DNA from: Lamellibrachia satsuma
Taxonomy: Eukaryota > Annelida > Polychaeta > Sabellida > Siboglinidae
NCBI GenBank assembly: GCA_033239005.1
Contig: BSQZ01000014.1
Span: 4,126,001-4,190,000, forward strand
Length of the DNA: 64,000 nt
Direction: 5' to 3'
Shown: in pieces, positions 29,029 through 41,921 of the stretch
Layout of the letters: every line of letters begins with the position of its first letter
Position numbering within the stretch: position 1 is the first letter of the stretch
The notes under the pieces: generated by a model
Told to the model about the DNA's origin: nothing
The model's database searches: none
The model's input: only the letters and a program-made list of their open reading frames with translations
Program-made: the position numbers and the translations under genes

Positions 29029-32000
29029 CACAAGCACGCACGCACATACACATGTTTCTTGTGATGCTGTAGGCGTTGGATGCGGAGGAGGAGAAGAAGT
29101 TGGATGCGATCCGGAAGCTGGCCGACGCTCAGATGAATGAGAAGATGCAGCGACTGCAGGAACAGGTGAAGCTCAACCTCGACACGCAGCTCAGCAACGT
29201 CGGCAGCAGGTGAGTGACTTCATCAACACCAACTCAACTCCTATATGGGTCGCATTCAGCCACGCTGCAATTATTGCGCGAAATATATTCGTCCACATAA
29301 CTCCAACACAGTTTACAGACACGGACTCTTTTACACAACTGAGTGAACTGGAGCAACGTGGGTTGAACGAAATTGCCGAGACTTGTTAAATTACTCAAAC
29401 ACGTGTCCTCTCCTATCAGACACGGACGCACTGGATTGGGTTACTACGTCCCACGGCAGCTTGATAAACTGGGCTTTTTAAAAACGTGTTTTTTATTGTC
29501 TGCGATCGTTAAAACCAGATCTCCGTTATTTAGATTAAGAAGTACACGTTCCTGTCAAATATCAAGTGATCTAGGGCCTGTTTCACAATGATAGCGTTTC
29601 TTGAGCAAAATGTATAATGAAACGGCGTCCGTCGTGCGCACCCGAAATTCTTCGGCAAAACGCCAAAGTCGTCATGTGGCAGTGGGTGAAATGGTTCGTA
29701 GAATATATCTATTTTAAAATACCAGGCTAACATTATCATGAACGGTGCCAACAAAGCGCCACTCAGCATATCACCACTTCCACAACTTGATTATAAATTC
29801 AGAATGGACAGTTGCAGAGTGGTATAAAGGATAAGTTAGATAGGCAACGTCATTGGTGTTTACAAGTTGTTACGTCATTGGTGTTTACAAGTTGTTACGT
29901 CATTGGTGTTTACAAGTTGTTACGTCATTGGTGTTTACAAGTTGTTACGTCATTGGTGTTTACAAGTTGTTATGTCATTGCAACTGTGCACTTGAGTAAC
30001 GTCAAACAATAAATAAAATAAAATAGTTTCAAACATAGAAGAAAGTTATTGTGTTTCTAGACACATTTCCAATGCAAACACTATCAACAATTGTATGCAA
30101 TTAAAACTGAGGTACTACTTGACCAAATTTTTTAAGTTTGACCGAGTGAAATATAGATGTGTATATTCTGCACATGAAATGTAAGCTGTGGCAGTGGTGA
30201 AATGGTGAGTGGCGCCACTGGCGGGGAGTTTGACCACACATGTGTTGATGTAACACGATCTAACGCCGTCCACAGGTACGAGGAGCACGCGCTCGCCGTG
30301 GTGTCCGACAAACAGACGCACGTCCTGCGAACGAACAAGGTCATCCGCGAGGTGTCGCGTGCACTTGGCGCCGAGTGGCGACCAGTGTTCGAACGACTGA
30401 CGTGCGTGTTGCCACAAGACGCCGTCAATGAGGCGACGAAGAAGATCGAGTCAGCTCGCTCGTTTATGCAGGTGTGTAGAAGTTGTTGTTGATAACTGAG
30501 GTATCACTGCGCATGTATGTGCTCGGCACAATGCAAGTCTCTAGTTCTGGCATGTCAGATCTCTCGACCGTGAGATATTCGATTTTAGCACTAGTACAAA
30601 TGTAAGCACCAGAGGGCGCCACGGTGCAACCTTATAGTTCCACTAAGTCAGAATTCTCGGCGGGGCGATATTCGAACTTAGAATTAGTATAAATATAATC
30701 GATAGACGGCGTTGTTTCATGCATAGTCTACATCTTAGCTGATGCCCGCCACATTGACCGCCCCACAACATTGTCGCAGGCTCTGCAAAACAATAAATAA
30801 TTAAATAATAATAATATCACTTGCGTGAAAGTCAACACTTTTGTATTCGCTGGAGGGCAACTGGTGTTACGCCATGACTGTGTATCGGCTCACGGGATGA
30901 TCGTGTCATGTCCACAGTCATACACGGCCCTGCAGTGCTGGCGAGATCTCTCCGGCGACAAGTTCGACATAGCTCGGCTGCCGATGGCTTTGAAGGAATG
31001 CGGCCATCACGATTTGGGGGACTCCGCCAACCGTATACTCATTAGTAAGTGTCTGGTATTACTAGTAGTCCTACACATCAGTATAAGCTAGTCTAATAGG
31101 CGGCGCCACCGACCAGCTGTTGTGCCAGCACACGTGTGACAAATCTCGTGCAACTCTCGCGTTGACTAACATGGCCATCTGTGCTACTAATACAGTGTTC
31201 CTCTGAAACTGCATACATTTATTGACAAAATGAAACGACAATGGTACTTTTAAAGTTTAAAATATGCGTGTGTCACATTTATAATTTTATATCAACGTGA
31301 TACTGTCCTCGTAGCTATGAGATATACATTTCAAGGCACGTAATTTTGAAACACAATGTATGACCTACGCGATAAGTGTTCATGCTGACGCCGTCACCAT
31401 TTAAATGTAGACACTTGCCGGTCAAGGCAGTCAAGTTAAAGGATGGTAAAGGTGCATTACGTTTCGAAGCAAAAACATTGAAGTTGGTATGGAATTACTG
31501 TTTTTATCTATTATTTTACAGTGCTACTCCGTCGTACTGCGTTGTTACATAAACGATGTCATAACTCCCTTTTATGATGACGATATCGGTTTAGAAAAAT
31601 ATTTGGTGCCAACAGTTATTCAGGGTTTCAGTCTAATGCAAATCTGTTGGACCTGAACGAACATGATTAAACACTTGTAAATACGTCTTGTGTGCATGTG
31701 GGTGCAAACATATTCACAGGCAAAGTACAACTTTTATTGCTACAAGAGTATGATTTGTACCATTGACATACTTATCAGCTAACTCACGGAAGTAGACGAG
31801 CAGTGTTTGATGACTGACACCTGTCATTGTAGGTGGTGGAGATGCGTTGTTCTGTGTGACGCGCGGGGGATTGCCACCCGGCAGCGGCGTCAAACAGGAA
31901 ACAGAGGGCGCTACCAACGGGGTATCTGATCCAGCGCCCGCAGCGCCCGCTGCGCCCGCAGCGCCCGCAGTAAGAACTAAAGCCGAGCAAGAGAATCACC

Positions 32001-34049
32001 TGGAAGGTGGGTGGTTAGAGTCTATACAACTGTTATTTGGCATTACAACCTTTTTTACACAGATGTTTAGGACCAATCTAGTTGATTATTGGGATACATT
32101 ATTTCGTGGTCATTACGCAGCAGAGGTAAGGTAGGTAACGTCATTCCCCAGGCATTACGCCTTAGGAAGCCATGAAGGCTTATATGGCCAGTGCTTAAAC
32201 CTGGTTTCTGTAGTGCGAAGCAACTTAGAGTGCAGTTATACGGACTCTCCTGGACGGGACACTAGTCCATCCCAGGTACCTTCCAAACAGTGTTTGTACT
32301 CATTTGCAGCTGAGTAGACTGAGGCAAAGTAGGGTAAACGAAATTGCCTAAGCTTCGAAAACGAACCGTGCCCAGTGTGGGTGTTGAACTCACAACCCTC
32401 GAATTTAGAGTCCAACACCTTAACCACTAGGCCACAGCTGCCCCCTATTACGCAGCAGAAGTACACATTTAATGTTCTGTGTCAATAATAAATTATTGCA
32501 GTATGCAATGTTGCATTAAATGAATTAAGACATATTGGGAATACAGAAGGTTATCCTATGAGATGGGAATGTTCAGCCTAATAACAACCGCTGGTGTGTT
32601 TACTGCACCAATGAATCGAGTGTCACATTATTACCGTCGCCATTGTTAGGTAGCGCACCTGTTTCTTTTCCTGTCAAAAATTTTAAACGCATCAAATTCC
32701 TGTTGGTTTCTGGAAAGAATATGTGAACAAAGATAAAGCATTTCTGGGTATAATTACATCGGTGCACTTGTGAAATAACTACGTATTACGTCCATCAATA
32801 TAAATACAAGTAATCTGACGAGGGAAACAATATAAATACAAGTAACCTGACGAGGGAAGCAATATAAATACAAGTAACCTGACGAGGGAAGCAATATAAA
32901 TACAAGTAACCTAACGAGGGAAGCAATATAAATACAAGTAACCTGACGAGGGAAGCAATATAAATACAAGTAACCTAACGAGGGAAGCAATATAAATACA
33001 AGTAACCTGACGAGGGAAGCAATATAAATACAAGTAACCTGATGAGGGAAGCAATATAAATACAAGTAACCTAACGAGGGAAGCAATATAAATACAAGTA
33101 ACCTGACGAGGGAAGCAATATAAATACAAGTAACCTAACGAGGGAAGCAATATAAATACAAGTAACCTAACGAGGGAAGCAATATAAATACAAGTAACCT
33201 AACGAGGGAAGCAATATAAATACAAGTAACCTGACGAGGGAAACAACATAAATACAAGTAACCTGACGAGGGAAACAATATAAATACAAGTAACCTGACG
33301 AGGGAAGCAATATAAATACAAGTAACCTAACGAGGGAAGCAATATAAATACAAGTAACCTAACGAGGGAAGCAATATAAATACAAGTAACCTGACGAGGG
33401 AAGCAATATAAATACAAGTAACCTAACGAGGGAAGCAATATAAATACAAGTAACCTAACGAGGGAAGCAATATAAATACAAGTAACCTAATGATGGAAGC
33501 AATATAAATACAAGTAACCTAACGAGGGAAGCAATATAAATACAAGTAACCTGACGAGGGAAGCAATATAAATACAAATAACCTAATGATGGAAGCAATA
33601 TAAATACAAGTAACCTAACGAGGGAAGCAATATAAATACAAGTAACCTGACGAGGGAAACAACATAAATACAAGTAACCTGACGAGGGAAACAATATAAA
33701 TACAGGTAACCTGACGAGGGCAGTAATATAAATAGATGACGTATTCATTTTAAATTTAAATAAAATTGTCAAATGTCACTGTTTAGGTTTGCTTGGGGAC
33801 CGGAAGCTTCTGAGACTGGCCCGACTGATCGGCGGAGAGTGGCTCCCCCTGGGGAATGCGCTGGACATCCCCGAAGAGGAGCTGAACGAGATTACGGAGA
33901 GTGAAGGCAACACCTACCAGGGGGCGTTCAAAGTGTTGTGGGCGTGGCGTGACAATTTAGAAAACCGCTCAACAGACAGCATTTCACAACTGGCCGAAGC
34001 GCTGGGGAAATGCGGCAAATCAGAGGCCCGTGATGAACTACAGAAATAG
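28276..34049 (+). CDS. Protein with basic 12-residue repeats, coiled coil and two death domains (six exons, 439 aa)
   Basis: CDS join: 28276-28698, 29073-29209, 30276-30471, 30918-31044, 31833-32006, 33787-34049; 1320 nt, with phases consistent at all five junctions. An in-frame TGA at 28258 supports the ATG at 28276. Residues 4-39 are three 12-residue units (KPTKGKKPDMKQ, KPTKGKKPEVVQ, KPERGKQPEMIQ), followed by a Thr/Pro/Ser-rich disordered stretch to about 120. Residues 124-186 form a charged coiled coil (EVREARERLTDLETKLQ, EEEKKLDAIRKLADAQ). About 203-294 looks like a death domain (IREVSRALGAEWRPVFERL, ALQCWRDLSGDKF, LPMALKECGHHDLGDSA). An Ala/Pro linker of APA repeats follows, and 355-432 is a second death domain (LARLIGGEWLPLGNALDIP, LWAWRDNLENRSTDSI, LAEALGKCGKSEARDEL). 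Death domains assemble signalling complexes by self-association, so an adaptor-like role is inferred. I do not recognise an orthologue, and enzyme domains are absent. Confidence 0.82.
29073..29209 (+). CDS. Death-domain gene exon 2: coiled coil
   Basis: Acceptor GCTGTAG ends at 29072; donor GTGAGT at 29210. Encodes ALDAEEEKKLDAIRKLADAQ and MQRLQEQVKLNL; two bases (AG) carry into exon 3. Confidence 0.85.
29248..29450 (-). mobile_element. SINE copy, diverged, in death-domain gene intron 2
   Basis: 'TTCAGCCACGCTGCAATTAT' and 'ACAACTGAGTGAACTGGAGC', 'ACGAAATTGCC' match the 16.05-kb SINE body. The tRNA-like head is decayed. Confidence 0.7.
29848..29985 (+). repeat. 25-bp tandem repeat, about five to six copies
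   Basis: Unit 'GTCATTGGTGTTTACAAGTT' plus 'GTTAC', perfect over most copies, in intron 2 of the death-domain gene. Confidence 0.93.
30276..30471 (+). CDS. Death-domain gene exon 3: first death domain, N-terminal half
   Basis: Acceptor TCCACAG ends at 30275; donor GTGTGT at 30472, phase 0. Contains VIREVSRALGAEWRPVFERL, with the Trp that is hallmark of death-domain helix 2. Confidence 0.87.
30918..31044 (+). CDS. Death-domain gene exon 4: first death domain, C-terminal half
   Basis: Acceptor TCCACAG ends at 30917; donor GTAAGT at 31045, one base carried. Encodes LQCWRDLSGDKFDIARLPMA and KECGHHDLGDSANRI, matching helices 4-6 of a death domain. Confidence 0.87.
31833..32006 (+). CDS. Death-domain gene exon 5: linker with APA repeats
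   Basis: Acceptor CATTGTAG ends at 31832. The donor AAG/GTGGGT at 32007 is chosen because exon 6 needs one carried base. A closer donor (GCA/GTAAGA at 31970) would shift the frame and might be an alternative ending. Encodes an Ala/Pro repeat (PAPAAPAAPAAPA). Confidence 0.75.
32190..32452 (-). mobile_element. tRNA-derived SINE with a different 3' body
   Basis: Minus-strand head 'GTGGCCTAGTGGTTAAGGTG' gives an A box, and 'GAGTTCAACACC' a degenerate B box. The middle 'GCCTCAGTCTACTCAGCTGC' is shared with the other SINEs here. The distal part has 'GGGATGGACTAGTGTCCCGT'. The middle resembles the core and tail text of CORE-SINEs such as MIR; this is by eye only. Sits in intron 5 of the death-domain gene. 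Confidence 0.75.
32797..33735 (+). repeat. 32-bp tandem satellite in the last intron of the death-domain gene
   Basis: About 29 copies of 'AAGCAATATAAATACAAGTA' plus 'ACCTGACGAGGG'. Variants alternate CTGACGAGG, CTAACGAGG and CTAATGATGG in blocks, which suggests higher-order duplication. The array ends 51 bp before the acceptor of exon 6. Confidence 0.96.
33787..34049 (+). CDS. Death-domain gene exon 6: second death domain
   Basis: Acceptor TGTTTAG ends at 33786; stop TAG at 34047-34049. Encodes LLRLARLIGGEWLPLGNALD, IPEEELNEI, VLWAWRDNLE and LAEALGKCGKSEARDELQK, a clear death domain with both tryptophans. Confidence 0.9.
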
Positions 34050-35242
34050 TGTTTGTGGACAGCTGTTTGTGTCAGTTTCGACACAGAATATTCACGTGAA
34101 GCGCGACAGGAGTTCACGAGGTCTACACACGTTTGGAGAAATGTTGAACGGACTGTCAGTGACGCGAATGCAGACGCAGATCATTGTTGATGTATTACTT
34201 TGTACGTGGTGAAAACGTATGCTCTAGGAATTACTCCCACGCGATGGGGGGATTTGTTGATACATGATGTACTGTTATTATTGATGTCATTTCCAAAGTG
34301 GGACCTACACTTGTGGCAAACGCTAACTTGTATTACGCTTGTATTGTTGAGCATTTCCATTGAATTTACTTGCTTACGTGCGGTCACGTAAGTCTGTATT
34401 CACCTCTTTTGTAGACGGTGACCAGGGCCGGTCACAACTGGCCGTGACACAGGGTCATTGAATGTATGAAACCTCGCAAACTGCACAACAAAATGTATAC
34501 TCATGTTACAAAACACACCGCCCAGTACGTCCAAAAGTCCTGAATGTAGTTGCCATTTATGATGTGTTAAACATACAGTGAAATCGGCAGATACTGACAG
34601 TGGACAAACTGGGCAAGATTCACATCTAGCAAGACTCATTGGGCCTATCAATGCACTTTCTTCATTAGCCATCATTAGCACAAGCCTTGCTAGCCCTGGC
34701 TTAGCATCGCTTAAACTGGTTTTGTTTTATGGACATTTCTAGTAACTAGTGAATAGTATGCCCTCCATTGTATTGGCCAATTGGCTTATGTAAATGTCAT
34801 GTAAATATGTCTTGTTTATTCTGAACCGAGCGTATAGTGAGTCTAGCTACATTAGATAACATTTATAATCAACAAAATAAGTTTTCAAACGTCAACTGTG
34901 ACTGATGCTGTGTTATAGTCACATCGCTTTAGTTGATGTGAAGGAACGCAAACTGTTTTAATAGAGGCGCATAATAATTATCTTAATAATTGTCTTCGCT
35001 TTTTGCATTGTCGCGCAAGGCGAAGCCGCATTTAGCGGCATGTAGAATTGGCATTTACGATATTGTTGTATATTTCATTGTGGTGAATAATCCATTTTGG
35101 GTGGCGTGTTGTTTTTATATTAGCTGCAAAATAAAATATATAAAATGCATTTGAAATACAATGAATTTCGCAAGTCAAGTTAGAAGTATAGCAATATGAT
35201 TGTGCGCGTTTTGACAGCGTACGTGCGAGCAAAAATAGTACG

Positions 35243-35543
35243 TAGGGGAAGATCCGCTATATTGTACCAATGCGTTTTCATCGGGGGGGGGGGGGGTGGC
35301 TAAATCATTGCATTGCATATTGGTGGTCCAATATAGACGAATTGTCGTCTATATTGGACCACCATGCCATAATCCAAACTTAAAATTTTCTCCCATATGC
35401 CTGGTCGAATAGTTGCCATATTGTGCCTATCGGTGCATATCACTGACGAGATTCAAAATAAATAGTCGAAAGCACAACATTGATAGTTTCCTTTGATATA
35501 TCGGGTCATGTTCTTAGGGGGTCCAATATACCCGACTTCCCTA
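35243..35543. mobile_element. MITE, about 300 bp, with inverted ends and a central 20-bp hairpin
   Basis: The left end 'TAGGGGAAGATCCGCTATAT' and the right end (reverse complement 'TAGGGAAGTCGGGTATATTG') are imperfect inverted repeats bounded by TA. At 35321-35364 there is a perfect 20-bp stem ('TGGTGGTCCAATATAGACGA') with a 4-base loop. The words 'TATATTGGACC' and close variants occur in all four arms. Confidence 0.75.
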
Positions 35544-35917
35544 CTTACGTTCCTACCAGTTTTGACAAAGCATCGCTAAAATGTCTGCGCAAGCTGTTTT
35601 AAAATTATCCGATAGATGGCAGCACATATTTGTTGCGTCTCCATTTTGGTAAATTACCATCACAACTACCTAGATATCTCTTTGCTCCCACCTTGGCAAT
35701 AGCGTGGAGTCAAGACAACTTTGGCGTTGGGGGAGGAGGAGATATCCAGGGTGGGGGTATATATTAGGGCATCTCCCCCTCGATGTGGAGCTATCCAGGG
35801 GGAGATGTACTAATACACCGGCTTCAGTCCCTTTCTCCACGTGCCCATTGACACTGACCTGTCTTTCGATGCCGTCCACGGTTCTAAGCAGGGATGAGTT
35901 CTTCAGCTGGTTGGCTG

Positions 35918-35928
35918 GCAGGCAGGCA

Positions 35929-35973
<45 letters not shown>

Positions 35974-36030
35974 GCAGGCTGACTGGCAGGCTGGCTGGCT
36001 GGCTGGCTGGCGGGCTGGCGGGCTGGCGGA

Positions 36031-36105
<75 letters not shown>

Positions 36106-36220
36106 GCAGGCTGACTGGCAGGCTGGCTGGCGGGCTGGCGGACTGACTGGCTGGCTGGCAGGCTGGCTGGCTGGCTGGATGGATGGCAGGTTGGCTGGCT
36201 GGCTGGCTGGCAGACTGGCA

Positions 36221-36269
<49 letters not shown>

Positions 36270-36328
36270 GCAGGCTGACTGGCAGGCTGGCTGGCTGGCG
36301 GGCTGGCGGACTGACTGGCTGGCTGGCA

Positions 36329-36401
<73 letters not shown>

Positions 36402-36456
36402 GCTGGCTGGTTGGCAGGCAGTCTGGCTGGCTGGCTGGCTGGCAGGCATGCAGACA

Positions 36457-36492
<36 letters not shown>
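35918..36492. repeat. (CTGG)n tetranucleotide array
   Basis: About 575 bp of GGCT/CTGG repeat with scattered CAGG, CGGG and CTGA variants that recur as a higher-order pattern (GGCAGGCAGGCTGACTGGCA three times). Both strands are open (Leu-Ala-Gly-Trp or Pro-Ala-Ser-Gln repeats); artefact. Confidence 0.96.
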
Positions 36493-38260
36493 ATTACAGT
36501 TCAGCATCTCCAGGTTGTCTTGGGTCGGTCGCCTTGCCTTCTTCCTTCCAGGGTCTGTCGTTATGTGCGGGCAATATATCGACAGTCTGCGGAGTACGTG
36601 ACCAATCCACTTCTATCGTCGTCTAGGCATGACTGGGTTTATTTTTGTTTCGTATAATTCCCCAGCATTCGGAATCATCTCACAATGCAGGAAGTGCGCA
36701 TGTTCGGTGTATTTTCAGCTTGGTTTGTCTAGCGTAACTTCAGTTTTTAATTGTATAGAATAATGTTTTCATTGTATAGAGTAGTGTGGATTCTTATGCC
36801 GACATCACAACGAACATTCGCTTTTCTTTCTCAACAGTGTCTATTAAGATGTCTTAAAAATAAAGTTAATTAATGGTGAGACTGCATGCAGACACGGTCG
36901 TAAGAAAGGTATCATAACTAATCAATAAACAGCATCTGCCCTTCCTCCACAATCTCTGGCAATAGTCCTTGTTACGAAGAACGTCTTCTTTTCATGTAGC
37001 TTTGCACCAATGTTCAAACTAATGAAAGCAACCGGCAACACGTCCACCCTGCAACTACGCGACATTCAAAAATCAATTATAACGGCGCAAACCACAGCAA
37101 AAAAGCTGCGTTTAACAAGAACGTCCAATTATCGATTAGTGCCGCCTTTAATCACGCGAGCTCATGGCGCGTTTATCGACTACGTCCGTTGCAAATGGCA
37201 GCCGTTTGGCTGAGCAAAGCTGTTTCGTGACATATTCATTTATCGGAACTTAGTGACAGAATTAAAGAAGTCATTTGGATGACAATTACAGGGTGGAGAC
37301 GGCGGCACGAGCATTCGTTGGTTGCGGTAATATTCGCTGGCTCGTTGTCATTAAACGGGGAGTTTTCGGAGCCATTAAAAAGTACGACCTCATTTTGTCG
37401 CAGCGCTTACGAGTTGCGGTCTGTTGTTTGTACTGCGCTATTAGGCAGATGATGATGATGTCGCGATGTAGTTAAACACTGCCAGGCGGTCTGTCTGTCC
37501 GCCTTCTGTTATGCCCGGCTGCCCGGCTGTCTGGTTGCCTGTCCGGAATGCCGGATTCAGTTCACCACAGATTATTTGAAACTGACATTGATATGTTCTG
37601 TTCCGATATCCTTATTGCCATGACTAAAGTTGGATCGATTTATTTCCAATGTGCGCACAATAGGCGGATCGAGACGCTGAAAGGGAGTTGTTGCAGGACT
37701 TGTAGTTAAAAAAAATGTTTGCATGATACACACACGCACGCTCGCACGTACACAAACGAGCACAGTAATTTCCCTCTTATAAGGCCACCACTTTTACAAA
37801 TGTGCAACAGTTTTATAAGAAGGGTGGTCTCTCATGGCAAATTTTTCAATGTGTCACATTTTTCCGGATCCGGTAACAGTGCAAATCGAACAATTCGATT
37901 AAATTCCAAACATCATTCAAAACGTTATAATAATAATAATATGACGACGACGACGACAATGGTGATCGTTATAATGATAATAATTAGAATACTTGTTATT
38001 ACACTGTAGTTCTATTTATAATGTTTTAATGCTACGTTTTGTTGATTTATTTGCTGCATATTCAACTTGATCCTTCGGGATTTGGGATACGACCATACTG
38101 CTGCGTGGCCTGGATGTGAGGGGTCAGTGGACGGTGGGTCGTGCCAAACACTGGTCAGTACTCATCCGTTACCAAATCTGATTATTTTAGGTATTACCAT
38201 TTCCACGCAATTGAATCTTCGTTCTCAAACATGACATTAGTTGATAGTATATGTATGTCC

Positions 38261-38398
<138 letters not shown>

Positions 38399-38768
38399 TA
38401 TTATATATTATATGACAAAGGTATGCATCCATAAAATGTTCTTCGCGTTTGCCCATAACGTGACTACTAGCAAAATAACGACTTGATGTTGACCGAGCAT
38501 TACAGAATACATCAAGAATACGTAACTTAATACAAAATTTATAATTCTAAATGTTAGGCAATCTAAAAATCTTATGGTACATGATGGATTTAACCGTCGA
38601 CACGCCCGAACCCACGAACGCATGAACGCTCGAACGAACGCATGCATGGAATCATTACACATGCCGTTTTCGTTTAAATACTACATTACATGACACAGGA
38701 ATGTTAAACAGAGTTACAAATTTCACCATGCACATGCCGGTAAAATGTAATTTTACATGCATGTTTAC

Positions 38769-39417
38769 TTTAAAGCGAAACAAAAGTCATGTTTTTGGGC
38801 CTATGCACCCAAAATATATAATAAAAACTAACCACGTGCAACTAAGATCAAGAATATCATGCCAGTGGTTTAATCAGAATGTGTTCTAAAAGTGGGACAT
38901 TCCGGTCATTTCTGTTAATGACCGAGGGCTGACATGTTAACCTGCGCGACCGAAAAGCGCAGGGGCAGTTCTATGAAATCGGGTAACCTAGAGTACAAGT
39001 GACGTATTAAGGGAGGCCGGCATACACAGAACCAATGCAAAGTCTCAAACAAACGTGTTATTTTTTCAGAAAGAGGACAAGTTTAGATAACAAAGGCTCA
39101 AAAATGTTACCTAAGTTGAGTTTGGACGCAAATAGCATGGCCACATCCTATTGGCAAGTATAAGAATTGGTGTATATACAAAACTATTTTCATTTGGCGA
39201 GCGAATATTGCCATAATACCATACCAGTGACGCAGGGCTATCTAACAATATGGCGCGGCTCACGAAATGAAGATTTTTTTTTAAGGTATAGGTTTTCCTA
39301 GTAAACCACTGGCATGATATTCCTAATTGTAGTTAGAAATGGTTATGTTTTTGTAACTCTTATATGTAACTCTTATAGGTGCATAGGCCGAAAACCAGGA
39401 CTTTTGTTTCGCTTTAA
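38769..39417. mobile_element. MITE-B, about 650 bp, with long (~110 bp) TIRs
   Basis: Left 'TTTAAAGCGAAACAAAAGTC' and 'GGGCCTATGCACC', then 'AGAATATCATGCCAGTGGTT'. The right side carries the same words in inverse order and orientation to 39417. A partial copy is at 53.56-53.86 kb. No ORF of note. Confidence 0.82.
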
Positions 39418-41921
39418 TGTTACGCTTTTTAATCCCGTGTCACTCTCGGAACATCCGCAACATTTGGCAGACACACTTTAATTTACAAGTTTTTAGTTAA
39501 CCAAATTAACCACAGTAACAATCAACCCAGCGGTCGCCAATCCCGCCTACCTGTAAATATTCCCAAGGCGCATTTCAAGTGGGTTTCCCTCCACGCAAGA
39601 TGCACGGGGGATAAGGTATCTCACCAATTTTGTCCTGCCCGCATCTTCCCATGGGTATTAGCGACTGCGCCTGTGCGTAACATCCCCTCGATGACACGAC
39701 GCCATTACGCGTGTGGCACCCGCGTATTTTCATTGCGTCACGCCGGTCATACTTGACCGCGACCACTCGACGGCTCAAGGGGCCAGCTGACACGGTCACC
39801 ACTCGACGACAACCACCGGTGAAGCTCTGGCTATTCAGCCGACGCCCAGTGAAAGCGATATTATAATCAGATTGTAATTAAGTTGCCGCAGAATCTAGAC
39901 TCGACAGCGAACGGAAAATCCGCTCTGAGTTGACCTGGAGAATATTGCAAATTAGCGGCGTCTCATGTTTAATGTTCTTTCTTTGGGGCACGGGTCGAAT
40001 CTTTGACAGAGCGTCACAATAGTAACTCGTAACGTCACCCAGCTCGCTTAATTTATTACGCACCGGATTTGTGACGTCATTGCGAGATCCGCTTAATATA
40101 GAACATCATCTCCGTGCAGCTGAAACGGAGTTGATATAATAAATTCAATTTATTTCGCAGGCATGGTTCTAAAGCTGACGGTTCAATCGGAATTCGTCGG
40201 CGCCGCTTTCCTAATTACAGGACAGCTGTGTCGTAAATATACGCGTCAACGTCGGTGCACAATGCAACACATTAACGCTGGGTTAATTTGGCGGAAGAAA
40301 CTAAATTGAACATATGGGTGATCTATGTTGATTTGTTTTGACGCGCATATTATAAAAATATATATAGTATGCTTACAGCACGCAAGAGCGCACGCACGCA
40401 GGCACGCATGCACTTACACATATTTTGTTGTCAACATCAACATATTACGAAGTGTAGCCCTTGTGAGAGCGGGTATATCTTCTACCCCTAACTTGAGTTC
40501 AGAAACACACCATCGCGCAACTGGGCAAAGATCGTCCTAGAAAAAAATCGGAAAAACTAATAATGTTTTCCGTTTTTAATATCTCCGCCTGACGTGATGC
40601 AGATAAGGTTCAATCATTCAACGACCTTTAGTTAATTAGCTGTTGTCCTATAATTATACAAATTCGTCGATGATTCAGCGCGCGGCGCCGCTGTATTGGG
40701 CCGTCAAGGTTTGATCTCCTCCCGGATCAGAGATATCCTAGTTGTGCCCCCTGAACCGTGGCGCTGCCGACTTCAACTAAATTGTATTCTGCGAGTCATT
40801 GACGCAGCACTAGTTTAAACACGGCTCCATATGCCGCCAGGCGGACTTCATTAATCATATTTCTAACAGATCCGCACCGAGAAACAAACTCGGCGCTTAT
40901 AAAATGTCTGTCTGCGGCGTAGGAGACGACGTCACGCACGGCTGGCTAAGCTTCTAGCGCCGTCACGCGCCGCCGTGCACACCCCATCCCCCCAGCGCCG
41001 CCCCGTTGAGCAATTCAGGCGGTCGACTTGAAAATGACAAACCTTCAAACCGTTTTCCACGTGGGAGACCGACATATTAAACAATATCGCAATAAACCGA
41101 CCATTGTTGTTAGATAGCAACGTGAGCGTCATAAATCATGCCGTTTTCTAATCGGCGACAATTAAGCAATTATAGTAGCCGAACCGGCAAAAGATTTCTT
41201 CACAAGTTTTATATTAAAACGGAACGGTTTTTCCATGGAAGACGAAATACGAATATTAGGCTATGCTTCGAACGGAAGTAATATTCTAGATGTTAGCAGT
41301 GTTGTGTATGGATAGACATTATAATAAACATTATAATAGCAGTCAAAATAATTCGCTGCACAACATCGGAATATAGCATGGCTCAAAGTCCCTAAATACT
41401 TCAATGCATGCACGGCTAGACAACAAAAATCTTTTCCATGAATATGATAGTAAGGTTAAACAGCGAAGATGAAAATGATAATGACGATGATAATAACAGT
41501 TGCTGTCGTTGTCGTCACTGCTAAAGGGAAGGTACAACAATTTTCATTGGTTAACTGATACGCAACTTGTTGGAGGTTCCTCATAATTAAAATGTTAAAA
41601 CGCTCCAGTTATCTTAACTTTTCCATCTGAAGGTATATCTAAATTAACCAAGTTATACTCCATTGCCACAAAATTTATAAAACGGTAATTCAATTTTTTT
41701 CAGTTTGAGCGACGACTGAATTTATCGGCACCTGATGTATCCCGGTTGGTTAAAAATATGATCCATCAAACCGTGTTACTATCCATTAAAACTGTGTTAC
41801 ACGTGTGATTTTAATATTTTCGAAAATATATATTGTTGAAAATATTGCTGAAGTGAAATAAACCAGTTTTACGAGATCGCTAGATCAATAAATCATGTTT
41901 AGTTACAGCACAAAAAGCTTC

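Noticed and set aside
35670..36507. Long Pro-Ala-Ser-Gln and Leu-Ala-Gly-Trp ORFs
   Set aside because: Both strands of a (CTGG)n array are open; no flanking gene structure.
40072..40079. CRE (TGACGTCA) as a promoter element
   Set aside because: The 8-mer recurs at several places in this window without nearby genes or other promoter signals.
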